This document shows, one piece after another, positions 23,938-35,438 of a stretch of DNA of 64,000 nt. The DNA is taken from the NCBI GenBank assembly GCA_034387635.1, contig JAOANU010000005.1, forward strand, positions 248,001 through 312,000, in the 5' to 3' direction. This DNA comes from Rhodosporidiobolus odoratus. Its lineage: Eukaryota; Basidiomycota; Microbotryomycetes; Sporidiobolales; Sporidiobolaceae. The notes beneath the pieces are model-generated. The model did not search any database. It had not been told where the DNA came from and saw only the letters and a program-made list of their open reading frames with translations. Numbering within the stretch: position 1 is the first letter of the stretch; the number at the start of each line of letters is the position of its first letter. The translations under genes and the position numbers were made by a program.

Positions 23938-25089
23938 GCCTGGGCCCCTTTGACTAGCACATCATCCAAACGCGTAAAGACAGTCATTGTTGGTTTGAAG
24001 GCGGTACTACATTGCCAGTGTCTCAAAGCGATGTTGGAAAAGAGGACAAGGCCGGCAAACAAAGGCATAGGCCAAGATTAACATGTGGCTCTTTCTAGGT
24101 ACCACCGCTGTATGTCGCGGGTATATTGTCAGCAGTACTGCCTCCCAGTCGTGCTGTCTCACAAGTCCTGTACAGCTTTGCCAGCTTCCTTCCATTTTGA
24201 CCTTCTCAAGTTGCCTTTCCCGCTGCAATCCTGCTGTGAACATTGCGGCGCTTGCGCTGTGCATGAACATAGCGACTGTTCCATTGCGAGCTACATCAAT
24301 GACGGTCCCGTCCAGAGTGACCGCGTCAGACGCGGCACGGTAGAGGCAGTGGAGTAGGCGGCTGTCTTCACTTTCTTTCTTCTTTTCTCTCCTCACCCTA
24401 AAACTGACTCATGGCCACCATCGAAAACAGGCAGGACCTGGTAGTAGCTACTGAGACGTTGGAGTCGTGCCTGCCGTGCGCTCCCCCTTGAGGAACAGTC
24501 CAGCCTCTTCTCTTTCTAGAGGTCTCTTCCTTCTGTTCCTGCAGTCTGCTCATCGGCCGTGGTAGCTCGAGCAGCACACTCACAGCAACTTTCGTTGTAG
24601 CGCCATACTCGCCAGCCAGGACAGCCCCTCGGAGTGGCTGTTTTTTGGACAATGTCTATATTGTATGCTGCAGCCGGAGGTCACCGACACCACGCCACAG
24701 CTAGTACCGTCCGTTTCCGACACTGTCGTATTGTGCACATCACCGAAACTGCTTTCGCAGAGCCTCCCCGCCGCAGTACATCACAGCGTCCGCCATAGCA
24801 CATCTCAGCCTGCACTGACACGGAAAGTGTTCCGAGTGCGACAAGCTGCTCAGTGCAGAGCGGTAACGCGGAGACCGGAGAGGCTCAGGTGAACAGCAGC
24901 GATGCGGTCGTACAGGTGATGACAGCGAGCACCGTAGAAACGACGAACGAAAGACAACTTGAACTTCCAGAAGCAACGACTGAGAAGATACACAACCACT
25001 TCTCCCCCGACAACCGACTGGTCCACCACATGTAGCACGAAGCGCAGAGAAGGGAGAGTGCGAGATGAGTTGATGAGCGGGAGAAAGGG
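23938..25089. other. Intergenic region between myosin fragment and myosin V
   Basis: Several overlapping open frames on both strands, none with recognisable domains. One exact reverse TGAGAAGGTCA word at 24198-24208. The sequence looks unrelated to the myosin gene, so the duplication has inserted or retained about 1.2 kb of other DNA. Confidence 0.45.
24198..24208 (-). repeat. TGAGAAGGTCA word, copy 3
   Basis: Exact 11-bp match on the minus strand in non-coding DNA. Confidence 0.7.
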
Positions 25090-28000
25090 CTAAGTTTGCG
25101 AGGCGACCGTTTGTACGAGTTGTCGAAGATGAGGAGCGGTGAGCCATGCGGGGATGTATCTGCAGAAGCGACCTTATCAGCCTGTGCCCTTCAGAGCAGA
25201 CTAGCACCGCGACGGAGAAGAGCAAGGGAGGGGAAAGAACGCACGTCTCGATACCCGTAACATCCCTTGGCAAGGGTGTCTCGTAAGGGCCAGCTTCTTC
25301 GACCTGTGTTTTCAGGCATAGCTTGTCAGCGAGGTCTGATAGGAAGCGACGCTGAGCAAAGACGCACCTCTGGCGGTAGCATAAGGAAGTCGCCCCGGTC
25401 GCCGGCGACGACCCTTGCAGCGACCGCTCGCAAAATGTCGGGACTGATGGGGTTCTCGTAGTCGGCGACGTAGTCTGTATTGATGTAAATCCTGTCAGTA
25501 CACTTGAGAAAGAGAGAGAGGAAAGGACTGACAGTTGGCCACGAGCTTCTGGATCTGAGTCGGGGTGAGCATCCAGCACTGCGTAGCCGAGAAAACGTGA
25601 TCAGCAAGTCGACATGGTCAAGAGCAGCGGAATGAACAAACGACGTCGAAAATGATGTCTATGTCGGCGAGCGAGGCTTTCTTTAATTGCAGTAGCTTGG
25701 TCGCCTGCATGAGGTGCTCGAGCTGGAGCGTGCCTTCTGGCATTTCGTGCGATTTGCACCACTCCTCCAGTCGAGTGATATTGCTGTACGCGGAGAAGAG
25801 GCAAGGTCAGCCTCGATTGTGAAGCAGGGTCGGGATCAAGGTTCAAAGGAGGAGAATGATCACGCACTACTGGATCTGCATCGCCCTCTTCCACGACGAA
25901 AAGTTGCGTCGCATGAGAAGATCGTTGAAGCTCGACACGCCAATAAGCTTGAGCAACTCAGTGATAGCCTGCTGAATAACGGCCTGTTCGACATAGAACG
26001 ACCTAAGCGATTTCCAAACCTTGTTGAGGAGGTTAAGAATGTCGTCCATGCTGAACGCGGGGGGCTGATTCCCTCCGACGAGGCGGTTGAAGAGTCGACC
26101 ACCGGTGTCGGAAGTGACGAAACCGGGCAAGGATTGCGATTCGATCAGAGCGGGGATGACCATCTTGTGGAGGCGTTTCTTGGTTTCTTGCATCCAGGTG
26201 TGGTAAATGTTGTATTCGAGACTGTCGAGGTCGTGCTTGACGATGGTGACGAGTCGCTCGTAGTCGTCCCAGTCGTACTCGCGTCCATAGCCTTCACCGC
26301 CGGGGCCGATACCTTGGAGAATGTCGCCTTCAGCGATGCTGACGAAGGAGAGGATCTCGTGGACGTTCGAAAGCCAGAAGATGCCAGGGGTGATGACGTC
26401 CTCCACGTTCGGACCCTATTCGGCAGAGAAAGGTCAGCATTCTGCAAGGAACGAGGCAAACAGGAAAGGTAGGGGACAACGGGACGAACCATGACATGCT
26501 GCTGGATGGTCTGCATAACGTTAGCCAAGAACCTCTCACTCTCCCTCATCATCCCATACTTCCACATCTCATTCGTCACCAAAGAAATCAAATGCGCCGG
26601 GAACAAAACCTCCTTAGGACTAGGCGGACTGGCCAAATTCGGAGTCGGAATCTTGAGGTGACGAATCAATCCGCTCAGCACATCCTCATCGAGCGGTTCC
26701 TCCTCTTCGAGTAAGCGCATGATCTCCTCGGCCGGGTCGTCGTAAACGTCCGCAAGGTACCCCTTCCCACCCGGACCTCCTCCGAACCGGCGAACGGTCG
26801 GTTCTTGCGGGAACGCCATCGAGACGGCTCGCGGGCTCTTCTCGTACCGGTCTTCTTCTGGCAGAGAGGCGGTCCCTGTAGTCGCGTCGGCCATGACGTC
26901 CGAGTGGCGGCGAGCGCGGCCTTTGCGCCCACCGGGGGCAGAGAGGGCAGCAGCGGCCGCAGCGACGCCGGGAGGAAGAGCGGTACCGTTCTCGACAAGC
27001 GGGGAGGGGAGACCAGCTCCCCTACCTGTCGCCATCTGGAAATTCGCGCCGTCCGGTCGAGGAGCCTTGCTTTGGGCGTTGTTGAGCGCGACTTGACGAG
27101 AGAGTTGCTCGCGAAGGGAGGAAAGTTCGGTTCGCAACCCCGAGACGGTGGTCGAGTCGTCGCTGGCAGCGGCAAGGGAAGCCTTGAGTGAGCTGTGCTG
27201 CTCCTCGAGGTCAGCCTTCTGCTTGAGGAAATCTTGGTGAAGGCGTTCGATTTCGGCGTCCTGCTGAGCGATCTTCTTGAGCGAATCTTCAAGTCGAGCG
27301 TCGAGGTCCATCTTCTGCTGAGAGAGCGCCTCAAATTCGGGCAGAGCAACGGCGGGCTTGTCAACCTGCTCTTGAAGCGCCTTGGCCCTCGCATCCGCCT
27401 CACCGTGCTTCGTAGTCCAGCTCGCGAGTTGCTGCTCGAGTCCCCTCAACTTGGAGTTGAGTTCGCGGTTCTCGGCCGTACGAGACTGAAGGGTCTGAGT
27501 AAGCTCGACGACCTTGTTCTCGAGTCGATAAGTGACCTCCTTGAAGTGGGTGGCCGAACGAGCTTCCGTCTTGAGTACCTTGAGTTGCGCCCTAGCTTGT
27601 CGCTGTCGGACACAGGACTGGAGAAGAACGACTCTTCGTCGGTCGAGGGCGTATCGCTGACGGGCGAGAGCACCGCGAAGGAGAGATTGAAGGGAGATGA
27701 CGGCTTGGTTCTTGCGTTCTTCTCGGAAGGTGGCGCGAACGTGCTGACCGCGCACGACTGCGAACGAGAAGGGATGCAATCAGCGAGAACCGACACAAAG
27801 ACAAATCAGAGGAAAGTGGTGACGCACTAGCCTGAATAGCGGTAACCGTCCTCTTAACCCTCTCAAACCTCGTCCTCTCCACGAACCCCCTAACCTGTTT
27901 CTGAATCAACACCGCCGCCCTCTCCCTCCTCATCTCCTCCGCCACCCTCTTAGCCATCTTAGCCCTCCAAACCGTCTGAACCCCAAGCACCATCTTCCTA

Positions 28001-31000
28001 GCCCGCTCATAATCCCTAACCGCAAGGAACCTCCTCACATGCTTCTGAATCACCGTAGCAAGGTCGTGTAACCTGGCCGTGCGAAGTTGTTCGAAACGGG
28101 CGAGGAGACCGGCTCGGAAGAAGATTTTGGTTAGACCGACTTGGTATTTGTCGGGTTCGGAGATTGAGGTCGAGAGGATTGAGGTGCAGAGGGCGCGGAG
28201 GTCGGAGGTTTGTTGCCAGTCTGACGTGGGGACGAGCATGTAGTAGCTGCGCGCGTCGGAAAGAGTTAGCCGTGAGCCATTGTGAGATGAAAAGGGCAAG
28301 CAGAGGAGGGAGAGAGACTTACCGATCCGCAAACTCGTCAAAGCCCCACCTAGTGGGATACCCCGCACAACTAATCTTGATCGTCTCCAACACACCACAA
28401 GCCCTAAGTTGCCCCAGCACCATAGGCGGTTCAAGCTCCCAAGCCCTCTTGGCCTCGTTAGGCTTGATGCACCGAATATAATGCGCATTGGTCGAATCAA
28501 TCGTATCCATCAGACTAATGAGAGAGGCTTTGAAGATGGATCCCAGAGTAGGTTTCTTCGCTCCTCCTCCACCGATTCCTCCAAGGCGTTTTGGCCCGCC
28601 GAGGACAGACGAACGTTTTGAAGGGTTTTCAGCGGCAGCAGCGGCGGCTTTTGCTGCTTCAGATTCAGCCACCGCAGCTTTGGTCGCATCGGCGCGGTCG
28701 AGGACTTCTTTGAGGAAAGGGTTGGTCGTGGTCGCGAGCAGGGCGAGGTGTTCATCCGGTACCGTATCACGGTTCTTCTCCAAAAACCCTTCTCCATCAT
28801 ACGTAACCTCGAGCGCATAATGCGCGATGGTGAACCCATTGTTCCCGAACCGAGGCTTCTTGAACACCTTCGAATTCGCCGCGTTGGATCCGACGGTCGA
28901 GTAGAGTTTCTGAACAAAGTTGGCGTCGGATCCCGAGGGCATGCGAGATTCTTCGTCGAGGAGGGAGAGGACACCAAGTTTGCCTTCGATGAGATCGATC
29001 GTCGGTTGGTTGTCGGCGAAGTCGATGAAGGTCCAGTTGATTTGCTCGCGGACGTATTCTTCCTGTTCGAGCTTGAAAACGTGGGCGTTGAACTGCGAAT
29101 ACGGCGTGTCAGCCGGAGCGAGTAAGGGAGAGTAAGTGGGAGACGGCGCACCTCTTGCTGCAACTTCTCATTGGCATAGTTGATGCAGAACTGCTCAAAG
29201 CTGTTCTTCTTGAAGTGCTCGAATCCGTAGATATCCTGCACAACCAACCATAATCAGTCAACCAACCCTCCACACACTAGCGCGCTCAAGGACAGCTGGG
29301 ACAGAAAGAATAATAAGTGAGAGGAACCCGACGTACGAGCACACCAATGAAGCTCTTGACCGTCCCTTCCACCTCCTCGTTTGTCAAACTCTCGTTAACC
29401 ACCGCAACCAACCACTCAAACAAACTAGCATAGATATGCTTAGCCACCGAATCCCTAACGACCGTAGCCTGAGCCGCGTTCAAACTAGTCACAATCTTGT
29501 CCGTCCTAGTAACGATCTGTTTCTTCAAGATCCACCTCTTGAATTCGCTCTTGTCGATACCGAGCAATTGAGTTGCAAGAGTGAGGGCGGGATCGTCGTC
29601 GTCGAGTAAGGCGTCGGTACGGGTAGACTTGATAGACATGTTTCCAAGGTGAAGAAGCGCGGCGAGGAGTTTGAAAATCTGCCACTGACTCTCGACCGTA
29701 ATCCCGACCGTACTCAACGCCTTCTGAGTAGCCGCAAACTCCTCTTTATCGTCCACTCCGAGGATAGTCGACGCGTTCGGACCACCTTGGTTGAGGTAGG
29801 CGAACGAGGCGGCATCGGTTAGACCGAGGTTTTTTCGTTCAGAAGAAGGGGCACCGGCGAGGAGTTGGTAAAAGATGTGGTAGTTTCGTTCGGTTTCGGG
29901 TTGGTAGACTAGTCGGGAACGTTCGAGGAGGTAGGTTCGAATGCGCGCGCCGACGATGGTTTGCGTGTTGTCGAAGAGGATCTAAAGGATGCGGCAAGGT
30001 GGATTAGCTGCATTGAACAGTGGATGAGGAGGAGCTTGGAATAAAGCCGCGCACCTCGATGTACTTGCCGAATCGAGACGAGTTGTCATTCCTCGTCGTC
30101 TTGGCGTTACCGAAGGCTTCCATAATAGGGTTGGTAGCGAGAATCTGCTCCTCGACTTCAGACATACCAGAGGCACCGACCTATACATATTGAGAGCAGA
30201 ATGAGTTAACAATATTCTCGAGACCGTCACCGCAAGAACGGGCTGAACTGCAGATAGAAAGGAAAGGTGAGGGAAGTAGTCTACATACCTTCTTCTTTCC
30301 ACCCTCCTCCTTCTTGTCCACTGTCGCAAAATACCTCATGATGTATTTCGCACTAACCGTCTTACCCGCACCACTCTCACCACTAACCACAATCGTCTGA
30401 TTCCCCCCCGGTTCCCCAGCCGTACCCACCATACACCTATACGCTTCTTCAGCGATAGCGAATAAGTGAGGTTCGAGTTCGCCTTTGCGTCTACCGGCGT
30501 AGGCTTGGACGATGGTGTGGTCGTAGACTGAGAGGGAAGAGAAGGGGTTGACGGCGACTAGGACTATGCCGGAGTAGGTGTAGATTGAACGGAGGGAGTA
30601 GCGGTGGAGGATGGTGTGGAGGACTGAAGGCAGAGAGCGAGTCAGGCTCCTGCAAATGGTCGGTGCAGAGATACGGGGGAGCAAGCGTACCAGCAGGCTC
30701 GTTGAGGTAAGAAAGGTTGGTCAAATCTTCTGTTGCTTCCAGCATGGGGGGATTTCGTAAAGGTGGCAGAACGTCAGAGGGTTGAGAGACGGTCGAGTTT
30801 GCAACGGCAGCAAGGGTTGTCTTGATAACATGCTCCTGCGCGCAGATGAATCACGAGAAAGGGCAAGAGTGAGCGAGTGAGGGCAGGGCGAAGAAGTCGG
30901 AATGCGGTTTCGGGTGACGTGAACAAGGAGCGCCGAGATCGCTTAAAGCTCGCCGTTGGAGCTGCGTTGCACTGCTGGCGACTGTGCCCAACATTGCACG

Positions 31001-31314
31001 TGAAGGTGCTCCACCACTGGCAGCGCGTCTGCCGTCAACTCCCCTGCCACCCGTCCCGCGCAAGTGCTACCCCCGGGCCCGCGTCTTGAGCGGTTTACTG
31101 CGTGCCGTGCTCTGCATACGAGCAAAGGAGCGAGGTAGAAGTGTGAACGCACCTTCCCCGCCTCATCAACGCAGACCAACTCGACCTTGTCCCCCTCAAC
31201 ATTCTTACTCTGTACGGTTCCACTTATCCATCCCTGATCCTTGTCGGGAAACCATACGCGTGCGTTTGTAACATAAGAGTCGAGGAGAGAAGTTGAAGTT
31301 GAGGTGGACGCCAT
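25090..31314 (-). CDS. MYO2: Class V myosin heavy chain
   Basis: Actin-based motor carrying secretory vesicles and organelles to growth sites. From the ATG at 31314: an N-terminal SH3-like segment ([17 protein letters not shown]); the motor with P-loop GESGAGKT, switch [11 protein letters not shown] and switch [22 protein letters not shown]; the actin-binding region ending at [10 protein letters not shown]; and the converter [18 protein letters not shown] run of IQ motifs (about six) binds calmodulin-like light chains. A coiled coil (about 27100-27550), a Gly/Ala-rich linker and a DIL cargo-binding domain from [18 protein letters not shown] follow, ending in [16 protein letters not shown] at 25090. 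I estimate about 1,600 residues and ten or more introns. Its last two kilobases are the source of the fragment at 23405-23937. The symbol follows budding yeast usage. Confidence 0.95.
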
Positions 31315-32797
31315 GATCTCGTCTCGCTGGTTTCTCCTCGAGCTGCCTTGCGCTTTGCTGGCTCGATAGGCGGACTGAGTAAGGGTAGAAGCGCTGCAGC
31401 GGTTGGAGGAATAAGCAAAGGGATCAGGCGCGAGTTCAAGCGGACAGTTGGTCGAAACAAGGGACCACAGGGGGACAACAGGAGGGGGAAATATGACAGG
31501 GGGGGGTCCCGCGACTCTATTACAACACTCTCTCACTTCTACTAGCAGATCAAGACTCGCAGCAGAGGCAACCAGTTATCCCTGTTCGAGCTGCTCGCTG
31601 CGTGCCTTATTCTCGATTTCTCAACCACTTGACTTACTGTAATGTCCAACACCTTCAACATGACATTGCAAAGCGCCTAGCTAGGCATAAGCTCGTCTAT
31701 ATCGAGTTGTATGTGATGGCTACTGACTCTCGACGTACCGAGGTAACCGAGTTGAGCCGCTGACAAAGGCAAGCCAGGGAGAATGAGAAAGCAGCAAGTC
31801 CACCGCCGACAACGAGTCGTAGCGACCGCAGCGCGTGGCCCTGCCGACACCGGCTGTAGGGTGCATATTCGTGCGTCTGAGACCACGAACCAAACGGCCA
31901 ACAGTCCAAGTACGGTGCTCCTACCCGGGGTCGAAGAAAACCTGAAGGTTGAAAAGCGGTTGTGCAGAGTGACATGTCGAGGGATGAGCGAGCATGGCTT
32001 TCGAATAAGGGCGTGAGACGGTCAAGGTCTGCGTCTACGCTATAAGTCGCGACATAGAGTGTCAGCGTACTGCTGCAAGGGAAGGAAATGGAAGAAGGCG
32101 CATGTGAAAGGGCTTGTTTTCTCCCACGTGGGGACACTTTGCCATCGACCGTTGCTGCGGGCCGGCGAGTTACCCCTACTCGTAACCTTGAACACAGCGG
32201 GGAGGCAATCAGTGTAGCGTTGCAAACGTGATGCCGATTCGAAGGACAACGTCGTGGTCGAATTGTGGTGCTCGAGGGACGGTGTCGTCGACTGTGAGGT
32301 TTATATATCCTGTCAAGTAGATCTCGTCTTGATGCTGGCCAGACCGATGCAGCAGTCTTAGCGGTGTAGCGGTGTTATTTTCAAGTCAACCCGCATGCGA
32401 TCTCGTTCATCTCTTCCTCTTCAGCTTAACCTCCTGGCTCCATCAAATACCTCAGTGTAAGCTATAACACCCTCCGATCAGTCTCAGTAACGCTCCCATG
32501 TATTGCTGATTCGACACCAGCTCCATCTCGCCTCTCCTCGGTATCATCTTATCGCCAACTTTCTTTCGCGAGATGCCGCTCAACAAAGTAGCCCTCGGGT
32601 TGGGCAGGGGCAAATAGGACCCGAATTAGAGCTGGGCAGGCGTCAGGACAGGACTTGGAGCGCAAAATTGAGGCGCCAGGGCCAGAGGACTGTTGACTCC
32701 TTCGTCTCCCTCCCCCGCACACCCTCAATTTCGACTTCTGACAGCTCTAACTGACCGCATTCCTGCACCTCCCACTGACACAGTGCACTATATCACT
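31315..32797. promoter_or_regulatory. Long divergent intergenic region, myosin V / argininosuccinate lyase
   Basis: About 1.5 kb between opposed starts, the largest gap between two well-supported genes outside the repeat regions. No ORF with domain content. Two TGACTC words (31724-31729 and 32694-32699) match the core of Gcn4/Cpc1 general amino-acid control sites; the second is about 100 bp before the lyase ATG. Confidence 0.5.
32694..32699 (+). promoter_or_regulatory. Candidate Gcn4/Cpc1-type site
   Basis: TGACTC about 100 bp upstream of an arginine-biosynthesis gene. The core matches, but a 6-mer is short and could occur by chance. Confidence 0.35.
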
Positions 32798-35037
32798 ATG
32801 GCGGAACAAATGGTACGTTCTGCCTCGCGACTCGGCGTATACTGCAGCGGGTGCTGATTCTTCCGCTCCTTGTCGTTTCTTGGTGGTCGAACTATACAGG
32901 CAAAGAAGCTCTGGGGAGGACGTTTCACCTCTGGTACCGACCCTCTGTGCGCCTCTCATCGCCCCGTCTCGCCTCCCTAGATCTCGCTAATCCTGGTCTT
33001 CCGCCCCCCCCCACTTGACTCTCGCTTCGCTCAATCCAGCATGTGGGAATTCAACCAATGCCTCTCTTACGACAAAGCCCTCTACGCTGTCGACGTCGCC
33101 GGCTCGAAAGCCTACGCCCTCGCCCTCTCAAAAACCTCCCCGCCTATCTTAACCTCCCACGAGCTGTCCGAAATCGTTCGCGGCCTCACTCAAGTCGAGT
33201 CCGAATGGTCCTCCGGCGCATTCGAGATCAAACAGGACGACGAAGATATCCATACCGCGAATGAACGTCGGTTGTCTGAGATTATTGGGAATGATATTGG
33301 AGGAAAGTTGCACACGGGAAGGAGTAGGAATGATCAGGTGGCGACGGATATGAGGTTGTGGTTGATCAAGGAGGTTACCAAGGATATCGAGTACATTCAG
33401 GGGGTTATTGGAATCTTGACCGTCAAGGCTGAGGAGTGGATTGATCACCTTGCGGCTGGATTTACTCATCTTCAGGTGCGTCCCTCGAGTCCCGTTCAAC
33501 CCCTCTTTCCTAGGCACATCCTGCTCCAGACTCGCAGATCTGACGCACACGCTCACGGCACATAGCGCGCGCAACCGATCCGCTTCTCGCACTTCCTCCT
33601 CGCCCACGCTCACTCTTTTGCCGGCGACCTCGACCGTTTCCGCGACCTTCTCCCGTGCGTGAATTGCTCCTTGCCCCTCGTTCCTCGTTGCCCGCGATAT
33701 CTAGGCCGCGCAGCATGCTGACCTCTCGTTTCCTTCTACCCTTCTTGCCTTCCCCTCTACGCCGACGCCCCCTTGCTTTGGTTTCCCACACCTCGCTCGC
33801 CCCATCTCCCTCCATTCCCTCCTCTCAACAGCCGCATCTCCACCCTCCCCCTCGGTTCCGGCGCCCTCGCCGGCAACCCCTTCAAAGTCGACCGCGAACT
33901 GCTCCGTTCCGAACTCGGGTTCAGCTCGATCGGAGGAAACTCGATGCAATCCGTCGCCGACCGAGACTTTGTCGCCGAGTACTTGTTTGTCTCGAGTTTG
34001 TTGATGGTTCATGTTTCGAGGTTGGCCGAGGATTTGATTGTTTATTCGAGTTCGGAATTTGGGTGGGTGGTGTGTGGGGATGCTTATTCGTGAGTCTTCT
34101 TTCTCTTTTCGTCTCTTGTCCCTTCTCCCTTCCTTCTCTTCCTTTCTCTCAACGAGTAGCTCATGGCGCCGAAGTCGGTCCTGGACGTGGCGCAGTACCG
34201 GTTCCTCCATCATGCCCCAAAAGAAGAACCCCGACGCGTGCGAACTCCTCCGAGGCAAAAGTGGTCGAACCGTCGGTCAACTCGCCGGATTTTTGACGAC
34301 CCTTAAAGGTCTCCCCGCTACGTACAATAAAGATCTGCAGGAGAGTCAGGAACCGATGTTTGATGCGGCCGATACGGTGGGAAAGAGTCTGAGGATTCTG
34401 CAGGGGGTCGTTTCGACGCTCAAGGTGCGTTTCACGCCTCTCCCTCTCTCTTCGCTTGACCCTACTACTCCGACGTCCAATCATTGCGGTGGAGAGTCCC
34501 TGCGCGCGTGCGTCGGTGCTTGAAGCTGATTTCGAGCTGTTTCTGTGCACTTTGGGATTGTCACAGATCTTCCCGGACAACATGAAGAAGAGTTTGACGC
34601 CTGACATGCTCGCCACTGACTTGGCTGAGTACCTCGTTCGTAAGGGTGTACGTTGGCCCTCTCATCCTTTAGTCACCCAATCATGGCGACTCTCCCCCTG
34701 CCTCTGCCACGTCTTGCCTCCCCTTGGCTCCCCAGTTGCAAAATCTTCCCGCTGACCCGCCTTCGACATGACCCAACCCTACCAGATCCCCTTCCGCGAA
34801 ACGCACCATCTCTCAGGTTCCTGCATCCGTCTCTCTGAAGAATCCAACGTTCCCCTCTCGGACCTCACCCTCGAACAATTTCAATCCGTCTCTCCCCATT
34901 TCACGGAAGACGTCAAGGAGGTGTTTAATTTTGAGACGAGCGTCGAGAGGAGGGATGCGAAGGGTGGGACGTCGAGGAGGGCGGTTTTGGAGCAGGTTGA
35001 GGGGTTGAAGAAGAAGTTGGTGGAGAGTGCGCAGTAG
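32798..35037 (+). CDS. ARG4: Argininosuccinate lyase
   Basis: Last step of arginine biosynthesis: cleaves argininosuccinate to arginine and fumarate in a homotetramer. The first exon is tiny (MAEQM), then [17 protein letters not shown]. Motifs: [51 protein letters not shown] across a splice, [10 protein letters not shown], and the fumarase/lyase signature [12 protein letters not shown], preceded by [13 protein letters not shown] when the intron ending at about 34190 is removed. The protein ends [16 protein letters not shown], stop at 35037. About 465 residues with eight or so introns. A TGACTC element upstream fits amino-acid control. Confidence 0.96.
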
Positions 35038-35438
35038 GGTGAACGGAGATCAGGGTTGTGGATGGAGTGTACAGAGCTAAAGAAAGGGCAATGGTCAGCA
35101 TTGTAACTGGGATCGGTGTCGAACCGTTGCGAGAGCGAGAGACTCTTTCCGGTTTAGCTTGAAGATTGAGTTTTTGCCCTGTAGCGCCTGTAAGGTTGAT
35201 TCTGCTACGCTAGAGTCAAGCTCTGACTGTGGGCGGTTTGCTCGGTTTGCTTTCCTTGAATTGAACCGCGCCTGAGGCTGTTCTTTGTCTCCTTTATCTC
35301 TCCTCGATCTCGTCAGATCCTGACCAGGCTTGTCGGGCAGACTCAAACCCATCTATAGAGAGAAACAACACCCACTTCGCCTTCTCCCTCAGCCTTAACG
35401 GTGTCATCTTGCCCCCACCTCTCGACTCATCAATCACC
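35038..35438. other. Intergenic: ARG4 3' flank and F-box gene promoter
   Basis: Tandem spacing of 401 bp between two rightward genes; no gene or repeat seen. Confidence 0.5.

Noticed and set aside
24740..25579. A 279-codon minus-strand frame at the myosin V 3' end
   Set aside because: It overlaps the true final myosin exons in another frame and reads through their introns.
25714..26472. A 252-codon plus-strand frame
   Set aside because: Antisense shadow of the myosin V DIL exons, whose conserved text is on the minus strand.
35409..35438. Extended start of the F-box gene upstream of 35439
   Set aside because: The upstream frame opens with TTG, not ATG; the first ATG in good context is at 35439.
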